From Chitinophaga sp. CF118 (GTDB lineage Bacteria > Bacteroidota > Bacteroidia > Chitinophagales > Chitinophagaceae), in the NCBI RefSeq assembly GCF_900112615.1, contig NZ_FOMK01000012.1:141108-205107 (forward strand): 64,000 nucleotides of DNA, written 5' to 3'. The notes under the pieces are model-generated. The model saw nothing but the letters and a program-made list of their open reading frames with translations, was not told where the DNA came from and did not search any database. The position numbers and the translations under genes were made by a program. Positions 8,473 to 18,865 of this stretch are shown piece by piece (within the stretch, counting starts at the first letter, position 1; each line of letters starts with the position of its first letter).

Positions 8473-9567
8473 TTAATTCGCTGTTTTTAATTGCATCGGT
8501 CTTTCTAAACTATACAACCACCATGCACCAATACGCATGGCAAATTTGTACAACAGCACCGGAATCACGATGGCAAAACACAGGCAGATCACCAGCAATG
8601 CCGGAAGCCATGTTAAGCCAAACACTTTTATAAGAACCATCCGTACCGCAGATGCTACCAACACATGAGATACATAAATATATAATGAATGAAAACCTGC
8701 CACACGTAACAGCTTAAAGCTATCATAACGTTGCAGAATGAATGAAATATTGATCATGAATATGCACCCTACCAGGGCTATCACTGCAAATAGCAACGGC
8801 TGATGTTCTTCCACAAAGAGATTATAGTGCATTGCCAGATTGCTGAACAGGAAATAATATTGTCCGACAGCAAAGAAGGGCAGGAGGCAAGCAAACAATT
8901 TCCAGGAACTGTATAAGGGGTACTTACTGCTGTCAAGAATCTTATCTGCTATCAGTTCGCCGATAGCGAAGAACAGGTAAAAGTGACAGATATCGTACAC
9001 GAATCCAAAGTCAATATGATTGATGGAAAAGTAACTGGAAAGCATGTAAAGGATGAACCCTACTGCAAGCTGATGCCACACTTTAAAATGCAATTTTTCT
9101 CTTGTTAGTATATATATAACCGTTACATTGAACAGTGCATACAAATACCAGAACTGATCTATTCTGCGGGGAAAGAGAATAACATATCCATAATCTACCC
9201 AGCTGCGGTTTGCATTCACATATCCACCCAGCAGGATCTGCAGGGTGATCTGGATCACAGACCACAATGCGTAAGGATATAATAAGATACTCACTTTGTT
9301 GAGGATCAGATTTTTTACACCTCTTTTAGCCAGGCTCTTTGCAATGAATACACCCGAAAGGATAAAGAAGAGGGGCATTCTGAAACTGTAAAAGATGATA
9401 TTGGCATGTTCAAGCCAGCTGTACTGTGCAGCTTCCACCCCAGACCGGGAGATCCCTTCAAAGATATGACGGTACAACACCAGAATGATAGCAATCCCTC
9501 TTGCATAGTCTATCCATGCAAGGCGGTTACCTGAAAACGCTTTCGTATTTGGAAGGGCTTCGCTCAT
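8473..9567 (-). CDS. acyltransferase 3 family membrane protein
   Basis: A 364-aa multi-pass acyltransferase. Characteristic parts are LAWIDYARGIAIILVLYRHI with the conserved His of the first helix, FRMPLFFILSGVFIAKSL, and QFWYLYALFNV; about ten hydrophobic helices. It likely O-acetylates a sugar of the exported glycan or its lipid-linked precursor. The start codon shares its A with the stop of the Wzc-like gene (TGATG), which suggests translational coupling. Its sequence is clearly different from the other two acyltransferases at 1548 and 18866, so three substrates or positions may be involved. Confidence 0.85.
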   Translation of the reverse strand: MSEALPNTKAFSGNRLAWIDYARGIAIILVLYRHIFEGISRSGVEAAQYSWLEHANIIFYSFRMPLFFILSGVFIAKSLAKRGVKNLILNKVSILLYPYALWSVIQITLQILLGGYVNANRSWVDYGYVILFPRRIDQFWYLYALFNVTVIYILTREKLHFKVWHQLAVGFILYMLSSYFSINHIDFGFVYDICHFYLFFAIGELIADKILDSSKYPLYSSWKLFACLLPFFAVGQYYFLFSNLAMHYNLFVEEHQPLLFAVIALVGCIFMINISFILQRYDSFKLLRVAGFHSLYIYVSHVLVASAVRMVLIKVFGLTWLPALLVICLCFAIVIPVLLYKFAMRIGAWWLYSLERPMQLKTAN

Positions 9568-11756
9568 CAGATGTCGATATTTTCAGGTTCAACAAAGTTT
9601 AGAACGGCACCTTCAAATTTGTCCTGCAGACCTTGCAGGAAGGCGATCGATTCTTTATCTGTTTGTTTTATACTGGAGCGGGCAGAAATTATGGCAATAA
9701 GCGTATCTACATACTTTATCAATTCCTTACTGTCTGCACGGTCATTCATGGCTGCACCTTCCAGGAGGATGTAATCATAATGAGGTGTTAACTTTTCAAT
9801 GTATTCCAGCAGATTGCCCTGCTTTAATACTTCTGAGGGAGTGTATTCACCTCCTTGACATCCTATAATATATATACCCGGCAATGAAGATTCAGTAATG
9901 AGTTTCTTTATCTGGTCAGCATTGAAGTTTCCTGCAGAAGAATTGAATGATTCAAGTACAGGTTTTGCACCAAAGTCACGGGTGAGTGAATTATTAGGGA
10001 ATTGTGTGTCGATGATCAATACTTTTTTATGAGTCAGACTGAGACTGTAAGCCAGTGCTTTGATGATGGTAGTTTTACCTTCACGAGGCTTTGTACTGGT
10101 GAACAGAAAGGTTTTTTTACCGCTGTTTTCCATTTCAAAGCGCAGCTTTCTGAGCAGTTCACGGAATACGGCAGAGTCATGTTTTTTCAGGTGGGGATCG
10201 GTAAAGATCTCTTCTAATGATACTTTTTTAGGATTGATGCGGTTCACAACCCCCAGTAATTTCATTTCCAGTACTTTCAGGAACTGGGTAGGTGTTTTAA
10301 TAGAAAGATCAATATACTCAAAGAAAACAATGGCAATACAACAGAATACCAGCATAGCCACAGCTGCCAGTGCAATGATGATCAGTCTTTTGGAAGGCTC
10401 CGGTTCCACTGCTGGCTGTCCGAACAAGATCTGGTGGAAGTTATCCATTGGAGCGATCTTGTTATTTACAGCTGCATCATAGCGGGATTTGATACTTTCA
10501 TATTCCTGCTGTGCCAGTTCCACTTCTTTCTGTAACGCGAGGTTATTTGCGCCACGGGAAGCTGCAGCGCCCATGCTACTGTTTAATTGACGGATCTTCT
10601 GTTCATAAGCACCAATATTTACTTCTGAGCTTTTCACCTGTAGTTCCAGGTCACTTTTCTTTTGCTGAAGATCGGCCAGTGTATTACCTACTGTATTTGT
10701 GGGTGCCGCAGATGCCATAGCTGCCAGCTTAGCCTTGTAGTCACTTTTTAGCTTCTGATATTTGGTGTACAGGTCTGCATCATTAGCGCCCTTATTTACA
10801 TACTCTGTATATGTTTCATTCATCTGCGTACGCAGGGAAGACAGTTCTGTATTTGCAGAAGAGGTAGCATTATTTGACTGGCTATTATTCTTATTCATTT
10901 CAGCCAGACGGATATTGATCTGTTGCAAAGTTAGTTGGGCACTATTCAATAAGCTCTTTTCATCTGCCAGCCTGTTCTCAAAATTGCTGATCTGTTCCAG
11001 TTTGCTGGAACTTTCTACAGATACATCAAGTGTACCCATGATTTTGATATTAGCAATCTTTGCATCCAGTTCATCTCTTTTCTGATCTACCAGCTTTTTT
11101 AGTGTTTCAATGTTTTGAACGGTTAGCTCGTTTCTGCTGGACTCATAGTTACGCAGGTATTCTGTACATACCTGGTTCACGATATAGGCAGACAGTTCCG
11201 GGTTAACAGACCAATATTGTATATCAATAAAGTCTGTACGCTGTACACGGCCTACATATAATAAATTACGCAATGATTCCAGGTTGTATCTGTACAGTTT
11301 CAGCAATTCCTGGATCTTTCTTTCTTCCGGATCATATGAACTCAGCAGTTGCTCATCATTATATTTTCTGGTAAGCATCTTAATAGCTTTCTGCCTGTCC
11401 AGAGTACGATAGATGTCAGTTTTGCGATCTTCTGCATTGGGAATGTGGAATGCCTTTTCCGGATTTTCCAGATCGTGTAACATGAGATTATATGAAGTCA
11501 TTCCTAAAACGCGAGGTGATTTCAAGGCTTCTATCACGTTGCTGAACTTCACATCAATCTCGTAGATATTGAAACTTTCGTCTTTCAGTTTTACCTGATC
11601 GATAACTGTAAAACCAGTAGCAATCTGTGCTACTGATCTATATTGTTTCTCTTGTTCGAGGGTTAACAAAAATGCCACCAGGGCGGCCATTAGGGTACAT
11701 GAAATAATTAACCATTTTCTCCTCATTAATGATTTAAACAAATAAATCAGGTCCAT
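9567..11756 (-). CDS. Wzc/GumC-like chain-length protein with degenerate tyrosine-kinase domain
   Basis: A 729-aa polysaccharide co-polymerase. Wzz-type N-terminus with a membrane helix at about 16-35, a long periplasmic coiled-coil region (about 200-430), a proline-rich QPAVEPEP before the second membrane helix (about 455-480), then a cytoplasmic P-loop domain. The Walker A is STKPREGKTT (about 551-561). The usual BY-kinase motifs are weakened: Walker A' reads VLIIDTQFPNN (second Asp replaced by Gln), and the Walker B position reads ILLEGAA instead of hhhD(S/T)PP. The C-terminus (LNFVEPENIDI) lacks the Tyr-rich tail. It heads the minus-strand operon, and probably controls chain length and couples synthesis to export, perhaps without kinase activity. 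Confidence 0.85.
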   Translation of the reverse strand: MDLIYLFKSLMRRKWLIISCTLMAALVAFLLTLEQEKQYRSVAQIATGFTVIDQVKLKDESFNIYEIDVKFSNVIEALKSPRVLGMTSYNLMLHDLENPEKAFHIPNAEDRKTDIYRTLDRQKAIKMLTRKYNDEQLLSSYDPEERKIQELLKLYRYNLESLRNLLYVGRVQRTDFIDIQYWSVNPELSAYIVNQVCTEYLRNYESSRNELTVQNIETLKKLVDQKRDELDAKIANIKIMGTLDVSVESSSKLEQISNFENRLADEKSLLNSAQLTLQQINIRLAEMNKNNSQSNNATSSANTELSSLRTQMNETYTEYVNKGANDADLYTKYQKLKSDYKAKLAAMASAAPTNTVGNTLADLQQKKSDLELQVKSSEVNIGAYEQKIRQLNSSMGAAASRGANNLALQKEVELAQQEYESIKSRYDAAVNNKIAPMDNFHQILFGQPAVEPEPSKRLIIIALAAVAMLVFCCIAIVFFEYIDLSIKTPTQFLKVLEMKLLGVVNRINPKKVSLEEIFTDPHLKKHDSAVFRELLRKLRFEMENSGKKTFLFTSTKPREGKTTIIKALAYSLSLTHKKVLIIDTQFPNNSLTRDFGAKPVLESFNSSAGNFNADQIKKLITESSLPGIYIIGCQGGEYTPSEVLKQGNLLEYIEKLTPHYDYILLEGAAMNDRADSKELIKYVDTLIAIISARSSIKQTDKESIAFLQGLQDKFEGAVLNFVEPENIDI

Positions 11757-11803
11757 ATTGACGGATACTTTAAAGTGTAAAATAATCTAATCTGAAAAAT
11801 CCG

Positions 11804-11827
11804 AAAAAATCCGGCTTACACCGGATT
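11804..11827 (-). terminator. terminator after the 2247-aa gene
   Basis: On the minus strand: AATCCGG-tgtaag-CCGGATT followed by a T run. It lies about 40 bp beyond the stop at 11868 and separates the giant secreted protein gene from the exopolysaccharide operon starting at 11756. Confidence 0.7.
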
Positions 11828-11867
11828 CTTTCGGTAAAAATTTACAATGAATAGATAAGACTAGTTA

Positions 11868-14800
11868 TTAGTTTTTAATTAGTTTAACTGTTTTAATCAC
11901 TTTGTCTCCATCCATCACTCTCAGCAAACAAGGTCCGGTGGGTATTTGTTCACCACTCAGGTCAAGACTTACTCTCTGGGACCCAGAAATTCCTGATAAC
12001 TGACGTGTGTACAATGTTCTACCGTTCATATCAAGTATGCTGACAGTGAATTTGCTGCTTGCTTTTCCATTGTTGCTTAGATCAAGCGTTATCTGGCCGT
12101 CAAACGGATTAGGATAAACTCTTGTAAGTGTAACATTACTTGTTGCACCTGTATTCAGCAACTGTCCATTCATTAATGAGCCTGCACTCTTAGCCATTAC
12201 CAGTGAAGGATCGAGCTGACTGCTTTCTGGTGTGTAAGATTGTATTACCAGTGCTCCAATATATCCGAAGATAGAGGCTCCGCCGGCTGTTACTTTGATC
12301 AGAACTTCACCATTTGCATCAGGTGCCAGGTCATTAATCTGTACTGTTTGCGAAGTATTGTACCCTGCATTCAGTGATACAGTCGTCGTATTGATGGTAT
12401 AGTTGGAGGTTCTGTCACCACTTCCGTCCCTGCTGGCAAAGAATACAAAGTTGTATCGTTTAGCCAGGTTCAGGCCTTTAATAAGTAACTGACCTTCCTC
12501 ATTAATATCCATCCAATAGGTGCTTCTCATTACATTATCAGGATAAATGCCTGAGTTATTACCAGTGTTCATTCCAAAAGGATTGTCGCCGGTAAATGCT
12601 TTGGCGATTACCATGGTCAGCCCTGTGTTATTCCCGTTATCATCTTTCAGATCAGGGAATTCAATTCCTGCTGCGGGTGCAGAATTCGTGTTATTCCAAG
12701 GTACACCTGCAGGGTCGAATACGTTACAGTTAATGTATACAGCGCTAATGAATGTAGAGGCACTGGCCACATTGGTGAAATCGGATTTGGCAGTGTCTTT
12801 CAGTGCACGCACTTTGTAGTAGTAGCGGGCATCTGTAGCAAGACCACCATCTGTGTAAGTATTTGCGTTATTACCTAATGTTGACAGCAACGAGAAGGTA
12901 CTGTTATCGGTAGAACGCCATACTTCAAAGCCGGTTTCATTATTTGAGTTATCCATCCATTTCAGCTGGATACTTGTTTTTGATGTGGGATTTGCAATAG
13001 CCGTAGTCGGATTGAGTGGTGTACCATTATCAATATAATACTGGATCACCACATCATTGATATATCCGTACAGGGCGCCGGTAGCCTGTTTAACAGTGAA
13101 ATCAATCACACCTGAAGCGTCTGCCTCGATACCATTGATCTGTACTGTATTTAAACTGTTATTAGCGGCATTCAGTGTTACTGTATTGGTACCTACAGTA
13201 TACTCTGTATTCTTATTGTCACTACCTATGCGGCTGCCAAAGAATATCAGGTTATACCGGTAAGTAGCAGACAATCCGGAAATCCTTATTCTTCTTGCTG
13301 TAGACTCGCTGGTGTAGTAGTTTCCTGCAATTGCATTATCAGGATACACGCCGCTGTTATTACCAGTTGTGGCACCGGAAGTATTGGTACCGGTAAAGGC
13401 ATCCAGCAGCTGGATCCTGAAAGGAGTAGCTGTTCCTGTTTCATCCTGCAGGTTAGAAATTGATGCAGTTGCACCCGGATAGGAATTAAAGTTATTCCAT
13501 GGAGCATCGGCAGGCAATGTCATGTTAAAATGTACGTATACAGAGGTCAGGTTCTTGTCTCTTACATAGAGGTTGAAAGTCCTGGTTGTACTACCTCCGT
13601 TATTATCATTCACAGTAACATTGATGCTATTGTATTTGCCAACGTTGCCGGCAGCAGGAGTAATGGTGATAGTACCTGTTCCATCTCCGTTATCTACCAG
13701 GCTTGCAAATGATGGCAGATTTGTTGCTTTGATGGTGAGGATATCTCCCGCATCATCCGTTGCGTGCAGGTTGATAGTAACGGATTCGTTATTCTTAATT
13801 GTTACACCTGCAATGCTATCCAGTTTAGGATTGTTGTTGCCGGTAGTAATGGATACTGTATCTGAATAAGCAGAAGCTCCATTTGAGTTGATAGCCCTGA
13901 TAGCGTAGAAGTACTGTTTGTTTGCTTTTGCAGAAGTATCTGTATAAGCAACTGCATTCGCCGCTGTTACAGGATTCAGCAAGGTGTATGGACCTTCCGC
14001 AACTGGTGCACGGTATATTTCGTAAGCTGATTCGTTAAAGGCGATATCTTTCCATGTAAGACCTACGCCACTGGTAGCACTTTGTACTGCCAGGTTAGTT
14101 GGACGTGCAGGAGCATTGCCATCATCATAACTTACTTTCACAACCATTGCATTCAGGTAAGAATATACAGAGCCTGTACCATTCTGTAAATCGATGCTAA
14201 TTTCGTTATTAACATTCGGAGATACGTTATTGATAGATACCGTATTTGTTCTATTGGAAGCTGCCTGCAATGAAACAGTAGTACCACCAATCGTATAGTT
14301 GGTCATACGGTTATCTGTTACATCTGCACGTGATCCGAAGAATGTAAAGCTATATTTGCTGGTGCTGTTCAGACCATACAATTTGAAAGTCTGTTTAGTT
14401 GTATTACTCCAGTAAGCAGTCTTCATTACATTGTCCGGATAAACACCAGAGTTATTGCCGGTAGAAACACCAAAGTAGTTAGAACCATTTCCAATTGCAG
14501 ACCAATTGCTCACAATCTGGATACCGATAGAGGTAGCAATATTGCTCTGATCTTTCAGATTCGGGAACAGGTCGTTCAGTACCGGTTGTTTGTTAGTACT
14601 GTTCCAAGGAGCAGCCGGAGGATAAGAACCATCGGAGAAGTTCACATATATTGAACGACTTGGATCAACGTCCACTACAGTGATAGTGAAAGTTTTGGTA
14701 TCAATACCATCACGACCGTCATTTGCCTGTAATGTTACATTATAAGTACCTGCATCTATATAACCAGGAGCCAGGTTTATTACTCCGCTATTACCTGATG

Positions 14801-17800
14801 GTACGAATGTAGCAAAGGAAGGTAATCCGGTTGCAGTCCAGGTCACTGTTTCTGCATTGTCATCAGTAGCTGACAGGTTGATAGCAGAAGTAGTGTTTTC
14901 ATTGAGCGATACATTTGCAACAGGTGCTATTGCCGGAGTATAATTATCATTCACGGTTAAGGTGAATGAAGTTGTAGCTACTCCGCTGTGCTGATCTGTA
15001 GCTGTTACTGTAACATTCGGATAAGTACCCTGATCGGTTGTAGAAGGGTTGAATGTGAGTGTAGCTGTACCGTTGCCATTATCGGAGAATGCTCCGAAGG
15101 ACGGTACATTGGCGGCAGTCAATGTTATTGTTTCTACATCCGGATCCGTAATCGTTAAGTTAAGTACCAGTTGGGTACCATATCTCACTGAGCGGTTTAC
15201 CAGTTGCGTGATAACAGGAGAATTGTTCAATGTGCTGATGCCTGCACCATTCGTGAATACAGAGTAACCACCTTCATTCTTTGCACGTACCTTATAATAA
15301 TAGGTGACATTGGCAAAAAGGCTGGAGTCTGCAAATGTAGCCTGTGCAGTACTATTGGCACCGATAGTGGCGTATAGTTTAAAGCTGCTGCTATCGTTCA
15401 CTGCTCTATAAACTTCGAATTGTGTTTCAGTGGTTGAATTATCATTCCATTCCAGTTTGATCCGTGATGAGCTGAGCGCAGTTAATGCTAATGCTGTTGG
15501 CCCATTAGGAGTAGCAGGCATTGGCAATGTTGTAGCAGTCATTTTCGGATTTCCGAAAACGCTGTCTGCCATCAGGCGTTTAGATATACCAGGACCTGCA
15601 TAACTGGCAGACAATGTTTGACCGCCACCTTGCTGGAAGTATGTTATAAAGATCGGATACCTGCCTTGGGTAAGGATTTTAATGCCGGAACGTTCGGTTG
15701 TTCCCTGCACAAAATTATTATTTACCACGAGGTTGGTTTCTGCAGAACCACCTATATACAATTTACTTCCATCATCAGAAGCGGTGTAGAAAGTGTAACT
15801 GCCCGTTGTTGGAATATTAATGTATCCGGAGAATTTAAGCGCGTAGTTGGTTTCGCGGTCTCTTATATCCAATGTTATATTACCTACAACACCTGTCTTT
15901 ATAGGAGTGAGAGCACTGAAATTCGGTAGGGAGCTATAATTACCCGGGTATATTCCATATAGGAATCCACCACTTTCGTTCAGGTTTAAACCTGAGTTTC
16001 CGTATTTATTAATCGCTTTTAAACGGTAGTAATAAGCAGTCTGTGCCACCAGGTTGCTGTCAGTATAAGCAGTTGTATTTGCTGGTACTGTGGCAATGGA
16101 AGTGTAAGGACCTGCGGCTGCGGTAGCGCGGTAGATCTCAAAATTTGTTTCGTTATTACTGCTATCTGCCCACGTGAGGCGGATCTTACTGTAAGTAAGG
16201 GCAGTTGCAAGGAGATTACCTGGAGCTTTAGGTACACCTGGAGATGCTGGTACTATTTCCTTATAATAGTCAGCAGCGATCGTTTGTTTACTGCCAATAC
16301 CATTAGCGGTATTCTTCCACATAACAGTCATACCCTGTGAGCCTGTACCTTCGAAGTAAGCTATCGCTATCTGGTGCATACCAGCGGTAAGGAACCTGGT
16401 ACCTTCTCTATCCCGTGTATTATGGATACCGTCGTTATTTACCACTGGAGTAGCCGTTGCATTATACTTGGTATCAATCCACAGTTTACTGCCTGCATCT
16501 GAATTAGTCATGAAAGTATAATTACCGGTAACAGGGATACGGATGGATCCTTCCCATACAAAACCAAAGTAATCATCCTGTGTACGTACACTGATATCAG
16601 GTGTGGCAGAGTAGCCTGTAGCGTCCGGAGTAAGAGCATTAAAGTCTGGTAATGTAGTCCATGTACCGGTATAATATCTGTACGCCAGTCCGTTGATATA
16701 CGCACCTGCACTTACCTGGTTGCTGCGTGCAGAAGAGTTGCCCGCTATATCCCTTGCTTTTACCACGAGGGTGTAGATGGAATCATTCTTCAGACCGTAA
16801 ACAGTGAATTCGGTAGTGTTGTTATCAACAGTATATGATTTAATACCGTTGACATAGATATCGTATTTATATACGCCTACATCATCAGTAGAAGGATCCC
16901 ATTCCAGGGATATTGCTGTAGCCTGAGTACCGGTCACTGTGAGGTTTGCCGGTGCTGTAGGTGGCGTAGCATCTACCTGTGTTTGTGCGTTAACTTCAAT
17001 ACTTAATGGTGCCGCGCTGGTATTATTTACTGCACGTACAACATAGAAATATTTCGTGTTGGGATTGAGGTCGGTATCCGTATATGTTACAGCGTTAGCT
17101 GCAGTAATATTTATAAGCTCGTAAGGACCGCCAGCTGTGGCTGACCGGTAGACCTCATAACCTGTTTCATTATAAGTAGCATTCGGATTATCTGTCCAGT
17201 CGAGTGTGATAGCAATTTTAGAAATTGCGGTAGCTGCAAGCCCAACAGCCGGTGATGGCGCGTTAGTACCATTAGCAGCTGTTACTAAGAAAGGAGCAGA
17301 GAATGCACTGGAACAACCGAATTGTTCTGTTACTTTTGCCTGGTATTGTCCGGCAGTAGTTACATTCAGTGTTTGTCCTGTTCCAAGTGTGGTTGTATCA
17401 CCTACTTTCTGCCATATGTAAGAAGTATATCCTGTTGGCAGACTGAGGGTAACAAATGTTTTCCCGTCTGTTGCCGGAATTACTTTACTCATTAAGCCGG
17501 AAATACTAATAGGAGGCGTTTGAGTAGGCGCCTTCAATTTTACTACAACAGGGCTAGGGGACCATGGAGACCATACTGTACCTCTTTTAATTCTTGCATC
17601 GTAGGTACCAAAGGTTGTTACAACTAATTCATTTGTAGTAGCACCTGCAATGGTAACACCATCTTTGCGCCATTCGTATCCGTCAAAACCTGCTGTCAGT
17701 CCTAGTGTTGCATTCACTTCTTCGCCAGGGCAAAATTCATAATGACCGAACTTCGGCCATGGATTTGCTTTATGTTGTCTGTTTATGAATGGCCAAAAAT

Positions 17801-18611
17801 CCGGCAGATCCCAGGAATTGTTCCAGATACCATGACCTCCGGTAGGGAAGAGTGTTTCTTTTACATTTGCACCTGCAGCAAGTGCAGCATTCATCACCTG
17901 TTCTGTGGTATTAGGGTGGGGATTATTATCCAGTCCGCCCTGGAAAATCCACATTGGGATGTATTTAAAAGTATTGACCTGATCTTTATAGGCAACAGAA
18001 CATCCACTTATTGGAAGAAAACCTGCAACCATTTTAGGATAAGCAAACATAAACTCCCAGGTGGAAGTTCCGCCTCCTGAAAGGCCGTTATCAAATATTC
18101 TATTCTCATCCAGTTTATTACTCCGGATGAGTGTATCAAGTATCGTTTTTATAAACGCGAAATGTGGGGCTCCGAAAAAGCCATTAGTACTTTGTGGTAC
18201 AAGGATGAATCCATCGAAATTACCATTATCTACATTGGCGCAGAATTTTCCGCCACCGTGATAAAGGGAATATTCATTGTCATACACGGTACCAGACTCG
18301 CCTTTGCCGTGAAAGAAAATGAAAATGGGGTAGGTTTTACCATCGTTTACGCCTTGCTGATAGGTTTTGGGGAACTTCAGCCTGAAAGGCATACCGTTTA
18401 GGTAATAACATTTGTACGAATCTTTGTTCGTGAAATTTACAGCGGTACGAAGTGTTCGCACCCATTTTCCAATAGTGCCCCAGGCGGGTGTAGCTGGCGG
18501 ATTATTGGGGTTGTAGGTAATAACGGGGTCGCCTGAATTAAAGACCTGAGCCCTGGCATGATTGCCAAACCCCAGGAACAATAAAAGGCAAATTGTGTAA
18601 AAATGCTTCAT
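11868..18611 (-). CDS. giant secreted esterase/adhesin with FnIII, PA14, cadherin-like domains and T9SS tail
   Basis: A 2247-aa protein with signal peptide (to about residue 21). Residues ~40-280 are an alpha/beta-hydrolase: FIFFHGKGESG, elbow GLSGGG (Ser178) and GGHG (His260). Then two Ig-like domains, FnIII domains near 455-540, 555-635, 795-875, 1040-1120, 1500-1585 and 1865-1950, PA14 domains near 640-774 and 882-1020, and cadherin-like domains near 1130-1315 and 1588-1680. A ~175-185-residue unit occurs three times (about 1317-1495, 1688-1860, 1955-2125), marked by APWN, GNNSGVYPDNV and FFGSR; I do not recognise it with certainty, though it resembles a malectin/jelly-roll carbohydrate-binding module. 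The end (RVYPNPF, about 2163-2247) is a T9SS type A tail. Likely function is binding and deacylating a surface or environmental glycan. Confidence 0.85.
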   Translation of the reverse strand: MKHFYTICLLLFLGFGNHARAQVFNSGDPVITYNPNNPPATPAWGTIGKWVRTLRTAVNFTNKDSYKCYYLNGMPFRLKFPKTYQQGVNDGKTYPIFIFFHGKGESGTVYDNEYSLYHGGGKFCANVDNGNFDGFILVPQSTNGFFGAPHFAFIKTILDTLIRSNKLDENRIFDNGLSGGGTSTWEFMFAYPKMVAGFLPISGCSVAYKDQVNTFKYIPMWIFQGGLDNNPHPNTTEQVMNAALAAGANVKETLFPTGGHGIWNNSWDLPDFWPFINRQHKANPWPKFGHYEFCPGEEVNATLGLTAGFDGYEWRKDGVTIAGATTNELVVTTFGTYDARIKRGTVWSPWSPSPVVVKLKAPTQTPPISISGLMSKVIPATDGKTFVTLSLPTGYTSYIWQKVGDTTTLGTGQTLNVTTAGQYQAKVTEQFGCSSAFSAPFLVTAANGTNAPSPAVGLAATAISKIAITLDWTDNPNATYNETGYEVYRSATAGGPYELINITAANAVTYTDTDLNPNTKYFYVVRAVNNTSAAPLSIEVNAQTQVDATPPTAPANLTVTGTQATAISLEWDPSTDDVGVYKYDIYVNGIKSYTVDNNTTEFTVYGLKNDSIYTLVVKARDIAGNSSARSNQVSAGAYINGLAYRYYTGTWTTLPDFNALTPDATGYSATPDISVRTQDDYFGFVWEGSIRIPVTGNYTFMTNSDAGSKLWIDTKYNATATPVVNNDGIHNTRDREGTRFLTAGMHQIAIAYFEGTGSQGMTVMWKNTANGIGSKQTIAADYYKEIVPASPGVPKAPGNLLATALTYSKIRLTWADSSNNETNFEIYRATAAAGPYTSIATVPANTTAYTDSNLVAQTAYYYRLKAINKYGNSGLNLNESGGFLYGIYPGNYSSLPNFSALTPIKTGVVGNITLDIRDRETNYALKFSGYINIPTTGSYTFYTASDDGSKLYIGGSAETNLVVNNNFVQGTTERSGIKILTQGRYPIFITYFQQGGGQTLSASYAGPGISKRLMADSVFGNPKMTATTLPMPATPNGPTALALTALSSSRIKLEWNDNSTTETQFEVYRAVNDSSSFKLYATIGANSTAQATFADSSLFANVTYYYKVRAKNEGGYSVFTNGAGISTLNNSPVITQLVNRSVRYGTQLVLNLTITDPDVETITLTAANVPSFGAFSDNGNGTATLTFNPSTTDQGTYPNVTVTATDQHSGVATTSFTLTVNDNYTPAIAPVANVSLNENTTSAINLSATDDNAETVTWTATGLPSFATFVPSGNSGVINLAPGYIDAGTYNVTLQANDGRDGIDTKTFTITVVDVDPSRSIYVNFSDGSYPPAAPWNSTNKQPVLNDLFPNLKDQSNIATSIGIQIVSNWSAIGNGSNYFGVSTGNNSGVYPDNVMKTAYWSNTTKQTFKLYGLNSTSKYSFTFFGSRADVTDNRMTNYTIGGTTVSLQAASNRTNTVSINNVSPNVNNEISIDLQNGTGSVYSYLNAMVVKVSYDDGNAPARPTNLAVQSATSGVGLTWKDIAFNESAYEIYRAPVAEGPYTLLNPVTAANAVAYTDTSAKANKQYFYAIRAINSNGASAYSDTVSITTGNNNPKLDSIAGVTIKNNESVTINLHATDDAGDILTIKATNLPSFASLVDNGDGTGTITITPAAGNVGKYNSINVTVNDNNGGSTTRTFNLYVRDKNLTSVYVHFNMTLPADAPWNNFNSYPGATASISNLQDETGTATPFRIQLLDAFTGTNTSGATTGNNSGVYPDNAIAGNYYTSESTARRIRISGLSATYRYNLIFFGSRIGSDNKNTEYTVGTNTVTLNAANNSLNTVQINGIEADASGVIDFTVKQATGALYGYINDVVIQYYIDNGTPLNPTTAIANPTSKTSIQLKWMDNSNNETGFEVWRSTDNSTFSLLSTLGNNANTYTDGGLATDARYYYKVRALKDTAKSDFTNVASASTFISAVYINCNVFDPAGVPWNNTNSAPAAGIEFPDLKDDNGNNTGLTMVIAKAFTGDNPFGMNTGNNSGIYPDNVMRSTYWMDINEEGQLLIKGLNLAKRYNFVFFASRDGSGDRTSNYTINTTTVSLNAGYNTSQTVQINDLAPDANGEVLIKVTAGGASIFGYIGALVIQSYTPESSQLDPSLVMAKSAGSLMNGQLLNTGATSNVTLTRVYPNPFDGQITLDLSNNGKASSKFTVSILDMNGRTLYTRQLSGISGSQRVSLDLSGEQIPTGPCLLRVMDGDKVIKTVKLIKN

Positions 18612-18865
18612 ATAGATAAGTGTTTCAGTTATAGACTGATTTAATACTTACCCGGGAAATTGCTGGCACTAATCACGTAGTATGAATGCTGATTAAAATA
18701 ACAATACGCCAACTCTAAACCGAGCGGCTCTTCTAAGGAAAACGGTCAAAAAAATTAGGTGGCTTTAAATGAGGATGTGGTAAGAGAGAGTAAAATTCGA
18801 TGCTAAGGTATTGAAAAAATTAAACCGAGCAAATGTTTTTTAGCTCATTAACAAATCGTTTGTAA
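18612..18865. other. spacer upstream of the giant secreted protein
   Basis: 254 bp with no plausible gene. It must hold the promoter of the minus-strand gene starting at 18611, but no full consensus is visible. The 10-mer TAAACCGAGC occurs twice, at 18716-18725 and 18821-18830. Confidence 0.4.
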
